Shown one piece after another: positions 17,563-25,182 of a stretch of DNA of 64,000 nt. This DNA is from Isoptericola croceus (GTDB lineage: Bacteria; Actinomycetota; Actinomycetes; Actinomycetales; Cellulomonadaceae), in contig NZ_JARLLG010000001.1 of NCBI RefSeq assembly GCF_029382255.1, forward strand, positions 992,001 through 1,056,000. Direction: 5' to 3'. The notes beneath the pieces were generated by a model, which was not told the origin of the DNA, made no database searches, and was given only the letters and a program-made list of their open reading frames with translations. The translations under genes were made by a program, and so were the position numbers. Within the stretch, counting starts at the first letter, position 1, and each line of letters opens with the position of its first letter.

Positions 17563-20500
17563 CGACCCCGCACGCCTCGGAGCCAGGGGGGAGCGACGCC
17601 GCCGAGCAGCTCGGCGGCATCGACTGGGCCGCCCTCGGCGCCGAGCACCGCAGCGTCGAGCTGGGATTCCCCGAGCTGGACGACCCGGGGGCGGTCCCCG
17701 GTCCGAGCGCCGACCCGGCCGGGGATGTCCGTCCCCGGCTCTCCGCGCGGGACATCGCCGACCTGCTGGGACGGCCCTCCCCGACGGACGAGCAGGTCGC
17801 CGTCATCGAGGCGCCGCTCGAGCCGGTGCTCGTCGTCGCCGGTGCAGGGTCGGGCAAGACCGAGACCATGGCGGCGCGCGTCGTCTGGCTCATCGCCAAC
17901 GACCTGGTGGAGCCGGAGGAGGTCCTCGGGCTGACGTTCACGCGCAAGGCCGCCGGAGAGCTCTCCTCGCGCGTGCAGTCGCGCCTGGGGCAGCTCGCGC
18001 GCGCGCAGGGCCGGTCGGCCGCCGACCTGGACCTGCTGGCCCGCCCCACGATCGCCACCTACAACGCCTACGCCGCCTCGTTGGTGGCGGACCACGGTCT
18101 GCGCCTCGGCGTCGAGCCCGGGTCCCGGCTGCTCGGGGAGGCCAACCAGTGGCAGCTCGCGGCCGAGGTCGTCGAGTCCTGGGACGGCGATCTCGGCACG
18201 GACAAGGCCGTGAGCACCGTGGTCGGCGCGGTGCTGTCGCTGTCCGGCGCGCTCGGTGAGCACCTGCTCGGTGTGGACACGGCCCGCACCGCGCTGGACG
18301 ACGTCGTCGAACGGCTCGACGCGCTGCCGCTCGGCCCGAGGCAGCGCGCCCGCACCAAGGAGGTCGACCAGCTCATCGGCTCCGTGGCCGAACGGTCGCG
18401 GCTGCTGGGACTGGTCGCCGAGTACCGGCGGCGCAAGCGGCACAGCGACTCGCTGGACTTCGGCGACCAGGTGGCTCTCGCCGCGGAGCTCGCCCGGACG
18501 GTCCCGGCGGTGGGCGCCGCCGAGCGCGCCCGGTACCGGGTGGTGCTGCTCGACGAGTACCAGGACACGTCGTTCGCGCAGGTCGAGCTGCTCGCCGGGC
18601 TGTTCTGCGACGGCCACGCCGTCACCGCCGTGGGCGACCCGCACCAGTCGATCTACGGCTGGCGCGGCGCCTCGGCCTCGGGGCTGGCGCGGTTCCCGCA
18701 GCGGTTCGCCCACGCCGACGGTGCCGACGCCTCCGTGCGCTACCTCAGCACGTCGTGGCGCAACGACGCCGCGGTGCTGGCCGCCGCCAACGTCGCCTCG
18801 GGCCCGCTCCGCGAGGAGACAGGGGCGACGGCATCGGTCCGGGTGCCGCCGCTCGACCTGCGGCCGGGCGCGGGCACCGGCCGGGTGGCGGCCCACGTGG
18901 CCGCCACCCTGGAGGAGGAGGCGGAGTCCGTCGCGGACTTCGTGGCAGCCCGGTGGCGGCGCGCCACCCGACCCGACGCCTCCGACCGGGTCACCGCCGC
19001 CGTGCTGTGCCGCGCTCGCTCCCAGTTCGCCGCTCTCGAGACGGCCCTGCGCCGACGCGGGCTGCCGGTGGAGGTCGTGGGGCTCGGCGGCCTGCTCACC
19101 ACCCCGGAGGTCGTGGACGTGGTCGCGCTGCTCGAGGCGGTGCACGACCCGTCCCGCGGTGACTCCCTGCTGCGGCTGCTCACCGGTCCGCGCGTGAACC
19201 TCGGTGCCGCCGACCTGCACGCGCTCGGCTCGTGGGCCGCCGACCTCGCGCGGCGGGACGCGCCCCGTCCGAGACCCTCTGCCGATGTCGAGCCGGCGAG
19301 GGCCGGCGAGGACGCCGCTGACGACGAGCACTCGACGGTCGTCGAGGGCGACGTCGTCGACCACCGGTCCATCGTCGACGCGCTCGACGCCCTGCCCGAG
19401 CCGGGCCGGCCCGCCCGGGACGGCCGCGTCCTGACCTCTGACGGCCACGCCCGGCTAACCGCGCTCGCCCGCCTGCTGCGCGAGCTGCGCTCGCTGACCT
19501 ACCTGTCGCTACCGGAGCTGGTCGTCGCCGCCGAGCGCGCGCTCGGCCTCGACGTCGAGGTCGCCACCGCCGAGGTGCTCGCGAGCACCTACGCGGCCGG
19601 CCCGGGTGGCCCACCGGCCGCCGAGGGGATCAGCCGCCGCGGTCGCGAGCACCTCGACGCCTTCCGGGACGTCGCCGCGAGCTTCGCGCAGTCGGCCGAC
19701 GTCGCGACTCTCGGAGCGTTCCTCGCCTGGCTGGGTGTCGCCGGCGACCAGGAGCGCGGCCTCGACATGCCTGTCCGCGAACCCGACCCGGATGCCGTGC
19801 AGGTCATCACCGCGCACGCCGCCAAGGGCCTGGAGTGGGACGTCGTCGCTGTGCCGGGCCTGGTCGACGGCATCTTCCCCACCCAGGCCGAGTCCTCGAA
19901 GGGCCGGACCAGCAGCGGCTGGCTGACCGGCCTGGGCGAGCTGCCTTACCACCTGCGCGGCGACGCCGACGACCTGCCGACCTTCCGGTTCCACGACGCC
20001 GCCGACACCAAGGAGCTCGTCGCCCGGCGCGACGAGTTCCGGCTCGACTGCGGTGCGCACCAGCTCACCGAGGAGCGGCGCCTCGCCTACGTGGCGTTCA
20101 CCCGCGCCCGGCGCGAGCTCTTCTGCACCGCGCACTGGTGGGGGACGGGCTCCCGGCCGCGCCGTGTCTCGCCGTTCCTGGCCGAGCTGGCCGAGGCCGG
20201 CCTCGTCGACGCCGCGGGCTGGGTGCCCGCGCCGGAGGCGGAGACGTCCAACCCGCGGGACGACGTCGAGCGGACGGACGTGTGGCCGGCGCGGGAGCCC
20301 GCGCCCGCCGGCGCGGACCAGGGACGAGGAGGGACCCCGCGCGAGGTGCTGCGCGAGACCGCGGAGCAGGTGGCCGTCGCCGCCCGTTCCGGCGCGGCCC
20401 CCGCGGACGGTGTGCTGCTCGACGGCGCCGAGCACGACCTGGTCGAGCTCGGCCGCATCCTGCTCGCCGAGCGCGGTGAGCGTGACGAGCCGTCCGTGGA

Positions 20501-21170
20501 GATGCCCGCGCACGTCTCGGCGTCGGGGCTGGTGCGCCTGGCCCGCGACCGGGGCGAGTTCGCCCGGCAGCTCCGCCGCCCCGTGCCGAACGAGCCGACG
20601 GTGCACGCCCGGCGCGGCACCCTGTTCCACGCCTGGGTCGAGCAGTTCTTCTCGTCGGCCTCGCTCATGGACGTCGAGGACCTGCCCGGCGCGGACGAGC
20701 TCGACGTCGCGACCGACCTGGCCCTGGAGGACCTGCGCACGTGCTTCGAGCGGACGCCCTGGGCCGCGCTCACGCCGGTCGCCGTCGAGCAGGACGTCGA
20801 GACACCGATCGCCGGGGTGATGGTCCGCTCGCGCATGGACGCAGTGTTCGTCGACCCCGACGCGCCGCCACCGGCGCCGGGCGAGCCGCCCGCTGTCGTC
20901 GTCGTGGACTGGAAGACGGGCCGCGAACCGCGGGACCCGGCCGACCGCGCCCAGCGCGAGGTGCAGCTCGCCGCCTACCGGCTGGCCTGGGCCCGCTGGT
21001 CCGGCCTGCCCGTGGAGAAGGTGAGTGCCGCGTTCGTGTACGTCGCCTCCGGGACGACGGTGCGACCGGCCGAGCTGCTCGACGAGGAGGGCCTGGAGGC
21101 CCTGGTCCGGGGCTCGTCGGCGCAAATGTTATTCGCACATGACATCTCTGCTAGTGTTAATCAGCGATGA
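17559..21170 (+). CDS. adnB: AdnB-type subunit of ATP-dependent helicase-nuclease, altered 3' end
   Basis: 1203-aa UvrD-like helicase with RecB-type nuclease, partner of AdnA in recombination and resection of double-strand breaks. Walker A GAGSGKTET is near 95-103, LLDEYQDTSFAQVELL is the Walker B/motif II, then VGDPHQSIYGWRGA, TAHAAKGLEWDVV and AYVAFTRARREL, so the motor looks fully active. The nuclease has GTLFHAWVEQFF, VRSRMDAVFVD, VVVVDWKTGR and QLAAYRLAWAR. The GTGA start overlaps the adnA stop. The last ~17 codons (from about 21122) run into A+T-richer DNA and end inside the hipBA operator, so the tail (QMLFAHDISASVNQR) was probably acquired when hipBA inserted. Confidence 0.9.
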   Translation: MTTPHASEPGGSDAAEQLGGIDWAALGAEHRSVELGFPELDDPGAVPGPSADPAGDVRPRLSARDIADLLGRPSPTDEQVAVIEAPLEPVLVVAGAGSGKTETMAARVVWLIANDLVEPEEVLGLTFTRKAAGELSSRVQSRLGQLARAQGRSAADLDLLARPTIATYNAYAASLVADHGLRLGVEPGSRLLGEANQWQLAAEVVESWDGDLGTDKAVSTVVGAVLSLSGALGEHLLGVDTARTALDDVVERLDALPLGPRQRARTKEVDQLIGSVAERSRLLGLVAEYRRRKRHSDSLDFGDQVALAAELARTVPAVGAAERARYRVVLLDEYQDTSFAQVELLAGLFCDGHAVTAVGDPHQSIYGWRGASASGLARFPQRFAHADGADASVRYLSTSWRNDAAVLAAANVASGPLREETGATASVRVPPLDLRPGAGTGRVAAHVAATLEEEAESVADFVAARWRRATRPDASDRVTAAVLCRARSQFAALETALRRRGLPVEVVGLGGLLTTPEVVDVVALLEAVHDPSRGDSLLRLLTGPRVNLGAADLHALGSWAADLARRDAPRPRPSADVEPARAGEDAADDEHSTVVEGDVVDHRSIVDALDALPEPGRPARDGRVLTSDGHARLTALARLLRELRSLTYLSLPELVVAAERALGLDVEVATAEVLASTYAAGPGGPPAAEGISRRGREHLDAFRDVAASFAQSADVATLGAFLAWLGVAGDQERGLDMPVREPDPDAVQVITAHAAKGLEWDVVAVPGLVDGIFPTQAESSKGRTSSGWLTGLGELPYHLRGDADDLPTFRFHDAADTKELVARRDEFRLDCGAHQLTEERRLAYVAFTRARRELFCTAHWWGTGSRPRRVSPFLAELAEAGLVDAAGWVPAPEAETSNPRDDVERTDVWPAREPAPAGADQGRGGTPREVLRETAEQVAVAARSGAAPADGVLLDGAEHDLVELGRILLAERGERDEPSVEMPAHVSASGLVRLARDRGEFARQLRRPVPNEPTVHARRGTLFHAWVEQFFSSASLMDVEDLPGADELDVATDLALEDLRTCFERTPWAALTPVAVEQDVETPIAGVMVRSRMDAVFVDPDAPPPAPGEPPAVVVVDWKTGREPRDPADRAQREVQLAAYRLAWARWSGLPVEKVSAAFVYVASGTTVRPAELLDEEGLEALVRGSSAQMLFAHDISASVNQR

Positions 21171-21189
21171 CATTGATACGAATGTCATC
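21166..21189. promoter_or_regulatory. inverted-repeat operator before hipBA
   Basis: Perfect inverted repeat GATGACATT - 6 bp - AATGTCATC, with further GATGACAT half-sites at 21194-21201 and ATGACAT at 21139-21145. It lies 30 bp before the antitoxin start and overlaps the adnB stop. As HipB-type antitoxins repress their own operon at short palindromes, this is the likely autoregulatory site; the match to HipB is inferred from position. Confidence 0.7.
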
Positions 21190-21218
21190 GCTGGATGACA
21201 TCGGTGGAGGTGGCGATC

Positions 21219-21473
21219 ATGCTCGTCTCGACGGCAGAAGATCTGGGGCGGCTGCTGCGTGAAGCCAGGAAGCGGGCAGGCATGACGCAAGCAGAGCTCG
21301 CCGGCCGCATCGCTACGTCGCGCCAGTGGGTCATCTCGGCCGAGGCCGGGTCCCCGACCTCTCGACTGGATCTGATGCTCGACGCGCTGCGGACGGTCGA
21401 CCTTCTCGTGGACGTCAGCCCCGACGAGGGCGAGCCCGACCTGGATCTGGTCCTGGGCGCCACGCATGGCTGA
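21219..21473 (+). CDS. hipB: HipB-type XRE-family antitoxin
   Basis: 84-aa helix-turn-helix protein: EDLGRLLREARKRAGMTQAE and IATSRQWVISAEAG form the XRE fold (about 7-55), and the C-terminus is a short beta/hydrophobic tail. It should neutralise the HipA kinase and repress the operon. Start 21219 (MLVSTAEDLG) has GGTGGAGG 8 nt upstream; ATG 21195 would lie within an operator half-site and is disfavoured. The stop overlaps hipA by 8 bp. Confidence 0.85.
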   Translation: MLVSTAEDLGRLLREARKRAGMTQAELAGRIATSRQWVISAEAGSPTSRLDLMLDALRTVDLLVDVSPDEGEPDLDLVLGATHG

Positions 21474-22857
21474 TCACCTTGCCGTCTGGCTGAACGGGCT
21501 GCGTGCCGGCACGCTCGAGCGCCGCCGTGACGGCAGTATCGAGTTCCGCTACACGTCCGAGTACCGGCACCGACGGGCGGCTCCGGCGCTGAGCGTGTCG
21601 ATGCCCCGCACGCAGGAGTACCACGGCAGCGATGCCGCCGGCCCGTGGTTCGACAACCTCCTTCCTGACAACGACGATGTCCGGCAGCGCTGGGCCGCCG
21701 ACCTGGAGCTGCGGCGCCCGACCGTCTTCGGGCTGCTGGAGCGGATGGGAGCCGACTGCGCCGGAGCGGTCCAAGTGCTGCCCGAGGGCGAGGATCCTGC
21801 CGCGGAGGGTGCGGTCGTGGCGCTGAACGAGGCGGACATCGCCCGACACTTGCGCACCCTGCACGCAGACGACAGCGCCTGGACGTTCGACGAACACGGC
21901 GGGCGCTTCTCCCTCGGTGGCCAGCAGGGCAAGTTCGCACTGACGCGCGTCGACGGGTCCTGGCACCAGCCGACGGGGCGCATGCCGAGCACGCACATCG
22001 TCAAGGTGGGTATCGCAGGTCTCGAGGGCAGCGACCTGGCTGAACACGTGACGATGCGTGCCGCGCAGCAGCTCGGTCTGCGTGTCGCCGAGACCCACCT
22101 CGAGACCTTTGACGAGCAGGCGGCGGTCATCGTGCGTCGATTCGACCGCATCGTGCGAGACGACGGCACCATCAGCCGCCTGCACCAGGAGGACATGTGT
22201 CAGGCGCGAGGCCTGTGGCGCGCAACCAAGTACGAGGCCGACGGTGGTCCCTCGGTCCGTGAGCTGGCCGACACGCTCGACACCGCGGTCGACCGACGCC
22301 GACTGGCCGACGCGCGCGAACAGTTCGCGTCCGCCGTCGCCTTCAACTGGGTGGCGGCGGGCACGGACGCTCACGCGAAGAACTTCGCCCTGCTGCATGC
22401 CGGGTCCTCAACAGCATTCGCGCCTCTGTACGACCTGATCAGCGCCGCGCTCCTGCTGGATCCGCAGGAGGTGCGGTTCAAGAGCAGACTGGCGATGAAG
22501 CTGGGAGGCGAGTACCGGCTCCGGGCGATCGGAGCGAGGCACCTCGTGCGAGCGGCCGCGGACCTGGGTGTCGAGGCGGACTGGTTCATCGAGCGGGCCC
22601 GGGCGTTGGCCCAAGATCTGCCGGATGCCGTGCACGACGCCGTCGGCGGTGCGCGAAGGGTGGTGGGAGCATCTGCTGGTGACGGGTTCGTCGACCGCGC
22701 TGCGACCCGAAGCGCTGACGTGCTCCGGGACCTGGGCACCCTGGCGCCCGGGGACCGGAAGCAAGACGATCCGGACGGGAGGACGTGGGTCGAGGGACAT
22801 CATCGCGGGGAACGGTACGTGCCGGGCTTCTGGAGGTCTCGCCCAGGGCGCCGGTGA
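21466..22857 (+). CDS. hipA: HipA-type Ser/Thr kinase toxin
   Basis: 463-aa HipA family kinase; the E. coli enzyme phosphorylates glutamyl-tRNA synthetase and causes growth arrest. FSLGGQQGKFAL near 147-158 corresponds to the regulatory Ser/Gly-rich loop, VRRFDR and LHQEDMCQA follow, and the catalytic loop NWVAAGTDAHAKNF at about 295-308 keeps Asp, His, Lys and Asn, with YDLISA as the metal-binding segment. It therefore looks active. The C-terminus after about residue 400 carries a charged tail without a recognisable domain, ending 9 bp before the stop of the convergent phosphotransferase gene. The pair lies between genes that are otherwise in a conserved order, so it is probably horizontally acquired. 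Confidence 0.88.
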   Translation: MADHLAVWLNGLRAGTLERRRDGSIEFRYTSEYRHRRAAPALSVSMPRTQEYHGSDAAGPWFDNLLPDNDDVRQRWAADLELRRPTVFGLLERMGADCAGAVQVLPEGEDPAAEGAVVALNEADIARHLRTLHADDSAWTFDEHGGRFSLGGQQGKFALTRVDGSWHQPTGRMPSTHIVKVGIAGLEGSDLAEHVTMRAAQQLGLRVAETHLETFDEQAAVIVRRFDRIVRDDGTISRLHQEDMCQARGLWRATKYEADGGPSVRELADTLDTAVDRRRLADAREQFASAVAFNWVAAGTDAHAKNFALLHAGSSTAFAPLYDLISAALLLDPQEVRFKSRLAMKLGGEYRLRAIGARHLVRAAADLGVEADWFIERARALAQDLPDAVHDAVGGARRVVGASAGDGFVDRAATRSADVLRDLGTLAPGDRKQDDPDGRTWVEGHHRGERYVPGFWRSRPGRR

Positions 22858-22866
22858 GGCAGCGCC

Positions 22867-23790
22867 TCAGGCGGGGGTGTCCTCGCGGGTGGCCTCGTCC
22901 AGGTCCGCCAGCATCGACTCGGCGTCGGCCACGACGTCGGGCAGCTTGCGGCGCACGCCGTGCATGAGCCACCGGGCCAGCGCGAGCTCGCTGACCAGCA
23001 GCGCGCGGTCCACGAGACGAGGGTCGGTCAGCTCGGTGCGCCGCAGCTGGTAGGCCTCCATGATCGCGTCCACGCACTCCGGCGGCGCGGCGGCGAGCAG
23101 CCAGGCCAGGTCGTCGGCAGGGTCCGCCACGCGAGCGTCCGACCAACCACTGATGCTGGTCACCCGGTTGCCCGAGACGAGCACCTGGTCGGGGGCGAGG
23201 TCACCGTGCACGACGGCCGGCTGGAACCGCCACAGGCTCACGTCCTCCAGCGCGGTCTCCCACCGTCGCAGCAGGTTGCTCGGGACCCGCCGTGTCGACG
23301 CCGCCTCGTCGAGCTCCACGAGCCGGCGCTCGCGGTACTCGGCCGAGGTGTAGGACGGCAGGCCGCACGCCTCGACGACGGCCGCGGGCAGCTCGTGCAC
23401 GGCGGCGAGCGTCCGCCCGAGGTCCGCCGCGAGCCCCGGCCCCGGGCGCAGCGCCGAGATGTCCAGCGGTGCGCCACCCAGCCGCTGGTGGACGACGGCG
23501 CGTCCGCCCTCGGGCAGCAACGCCGACCCTGCGACGCGCGGCACCGCGAACGGCAGGACGCCGGCATCGACGTAGAGGTGGAGCGACTCGAGCAGCTCGA
23601 TCTCGGCCTCGAGGGCCGCACCGGCCAGCGCGGTGGCGGGTGCGCGGACCATCCACTCGTCGCCCGACCCGGTGGTCACGATCGCGACGTCGTAGTCCCC
23701 GGGCACGTCCTCGCGCCGCACGGTCCGGGCGTCGAGGCCGGGGACGGCGGCCGTCGACAACGCGGCGAGGGCGAGCTGGCTGCGGGGCAC
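22867..23790 (-). CDS. aminoglycoside/macrolide phosphotransferase-like protein
   Basis: 307 aa with a protein-kinase-like antibiotic phosphotransferase fold. VVHGDLAPDQVLV is the catalytic loop, with the Asp kept but the usual Asn position replaced by Gln. The following metal-binding segment reads ITSISGWSDARVADPADDLA-like, where the usual IDW Asp is Gly. Both changes argue for altered or lost kinase activity. Homologues beside uvrD2 and nudC are annotated only as phosphotransferase. GTG 23790 gives MPRSQLALAALS; longer upstream frames cross the nudC promoter. Do not read this as a resistance gene without tests. Confidence 0.75.
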   Translation of the reverse strand: MPRSQLALAALSTAAVPGLDARTVRREDVPGDYDVAIVTTGSGDEWMVRAPATALAGAALEAEIELLESLHLYVDAGVLPFAVPRVAGSALLPEGGRAVVHQRLGGAPLDISALRPGPGLAADLGRTLAAVHELPAAVVEACGLPSYTSAEYRERRLVELDEAASTRRVPSNLLRRWETALEDVSLWRFQPAVVHGDLAPDQVLVSGNRVTSISGWSDARVADPADDLAWLLAAAPPECVDAIMEAYQLRRTELTDPRLVDRALLVSELALARWLMHGVRRKLPDVVADAESMLADLDEATREDTPA

Positions 23791-23864
23791 CTGCCCACCG
23801 TAGTGCGGCCGCGGGGCCGTGCCGGGCTGCGTGGCCGGGCGTGTCCTGGCGTACGGTCGCTGCC

Positions 23865-24827
23865 GTGCACCCACTCGAGCTCCCGTTCTCCCGCTCGGCC
23901 CACGATCGCGCCGCCCACCGTCGCGACGAGCCCGGCCTGGTGGAGCGGCTCCGGGCCGACCCGACCACCCGGGCGCTGGTGCTGCACCGGGGACGGCTCG
24001 CCGTCGTCGGGCAGGAGGCTCCCCGGGCCGCTCTGCTCCCGGCCGCACCCCTCCTGTCCGACACCGGGCGGGGCGACGGCCTGTGGATGTTCCTGGGGGA
24101 GTCCGACGGCGGAGCCCACCTCGCGTTCGTCCTGCCCGACGGCGACGACGTCGCACCACCGGCCGGTGCCGACGCCTGGCTCGGGCTCCGCGACGTCACG
24201 CAAGGCCAGGCCGGCGCGCTCGCCGCCGGAGACCCCGACGTGGTGCTGACCCACGGGTTGTCGGTGGAGGCGGTCGCCCTGGCGGGGTGGCACGGCACCC
24301 ACCGGCAGTGCGGACGCTGCGGCGGGCCGACCGCCGTCGTCCAGGCCGGGTGGGCGCGCCACTGCCCGGCGGATGCCCGGGAGACGTACCCGCGCACCGA
24401 TCCGGCGGTCATCATGGCCGTCGTCGACGACGCGGACCGGCTGCTGCTGGGTCACGCCGCGACCTGGCCCGAGGGGCGGTTCTCGACGCTCGCGGGGTTC
24501 GTCGAGGCAGGCGAGGCACTGGAGGACACCGTGCGCCGCGAGGTGGCGGAGGAGTCAGGTGTGCTCGTCGGCACCGCACCCGGCGACGTCGTCTACCGGG
24601 GCAGCCAGGCGTGGCCGTTCCCCGCCTCGCTCATGCTCGGGTTCCGCGCGCGGGCCGTGACGACCGCGGTGCACACCGACGACGAAGAGGTGACGGACGC
24701 GCGGTGGTTCACCCGGGCCGAGCTGGCGGCGGCCACGGCGTCGGGTGAGGTCGGTCTGCCGGGGCGGCACTCGATCGCGCGGGCGCTGATCGAGGAGTGG
24801 TACGGCGAGGAGCTGCCGGGCTCTTGA
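23865..24827 (+). CDS. nudC: NADH pyrophosphatase, NudC-type Nudix hydrolase
   Basis: 320-aa Nudix hydrolase expected to cleave NADH and to remove NAD caps from RNA. N-terminal NUDIX-like domain, then a zinc-ribbon region CGRCGG followed by HCPADARE, then the Nudix box GFVEAGEALEDTVRREVAEE, then SQAWPFPASLM, the NudC-specific element (Ala replaces the usual Pro). Only three of four zinc Cys are present; the fourth position is Asp. TACGGT at 23852-23857 lies 7 nt before GTG 23865, which supports a leaderless start. Divergent from the phosphotransferase gene. Confidence 0.88.
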   Translation: MHPLELPFSRSAHDRAAHRRDEPGLVERLRADPTTRALVLHRGRLAVVGQEAPRAALLPAAPLLSDTGRGDGLWMFLGESDGGAHLAFVLPDGDDVAPPAGADAWLGLRDVTQGQAGALAAGDPDVVLTHGLSVEAVALAGWHGTHRQCGRCGGPTAVVQAGWARHCPADARETYPRTDPAVIMAVVDDADRLLLGHAATWPEGRFSTLAGFVEAGEALEDTVRREVAEESGVLVGTAPGDVVYRGSQAWPFPASLMLGFRARAVTTAVHTDDEEVTDARWFTRAELAAATASGEVGLPGRHSIARALIEEWYGEELPGS

Positions 24828-24858
24828 CGGGCTCCTGACAAGCTCCCGACGAGCTCGG

Positions 24859-25125
24859 TCAGCGGTCGAGCACGGCCTTGACGTCTGCCAGGGAGGGGTT
24901 GGTCGCCGCCGAGCCGTCCGGGTACACGATGGTCGGGACGGTGCGGTTGCCGCCGTTGACCTGCTCGACGTACTCGGCGGTCCCCGGCTGCTCCTCGATG
25001 TCGATCACCGTATAGCCGATGCCCGCGGAGTCCAGCTGCGTGCGCAACCGACGGCAGTAGCCGCACCAGGCGGTCGAGTACATGGTGACGGTGCCGAGGT
25101 CCGGCAGGGCGGGGCGGGCGGTCAT
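24859..25125 (-). CDS. mrx1: mycoredoxin (glutaredoxin-like, mycothiol-dependent)
   Basis: 88-aa thioredoxin-fold protein with the redox motif WCGYC (Cys21, Cys24), VNGGNRTVPTIVYPDG including the cis-Pro, and a C-terminal helix. It reduces protein-mycothiol mixed disulfides in actinomycetes. The start is decided by AGGAGG four nt before ATG 25125 (MTARPALPDLG); the frame continues upstream but would run towards uvrD2. It lies convergent with nudC and divergent from uvrD2, the usual actinobacterial setting. Confidence 0.9.
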   Translation of the reverse strand: MTARPALPDLGTVTMYSTAWCGYCRRLRTQLDSAGIGYTVIDIEEQPGTAEYVEQVNGGNRTVPTIVYPDGSAATNPSLADVKAVLDR

Positions 25126-25182
25126 CGAGCCTCCTGTGGATACGGGTGTGCGTGTCGTGGACGCCTGCGACAATCGCAGACG

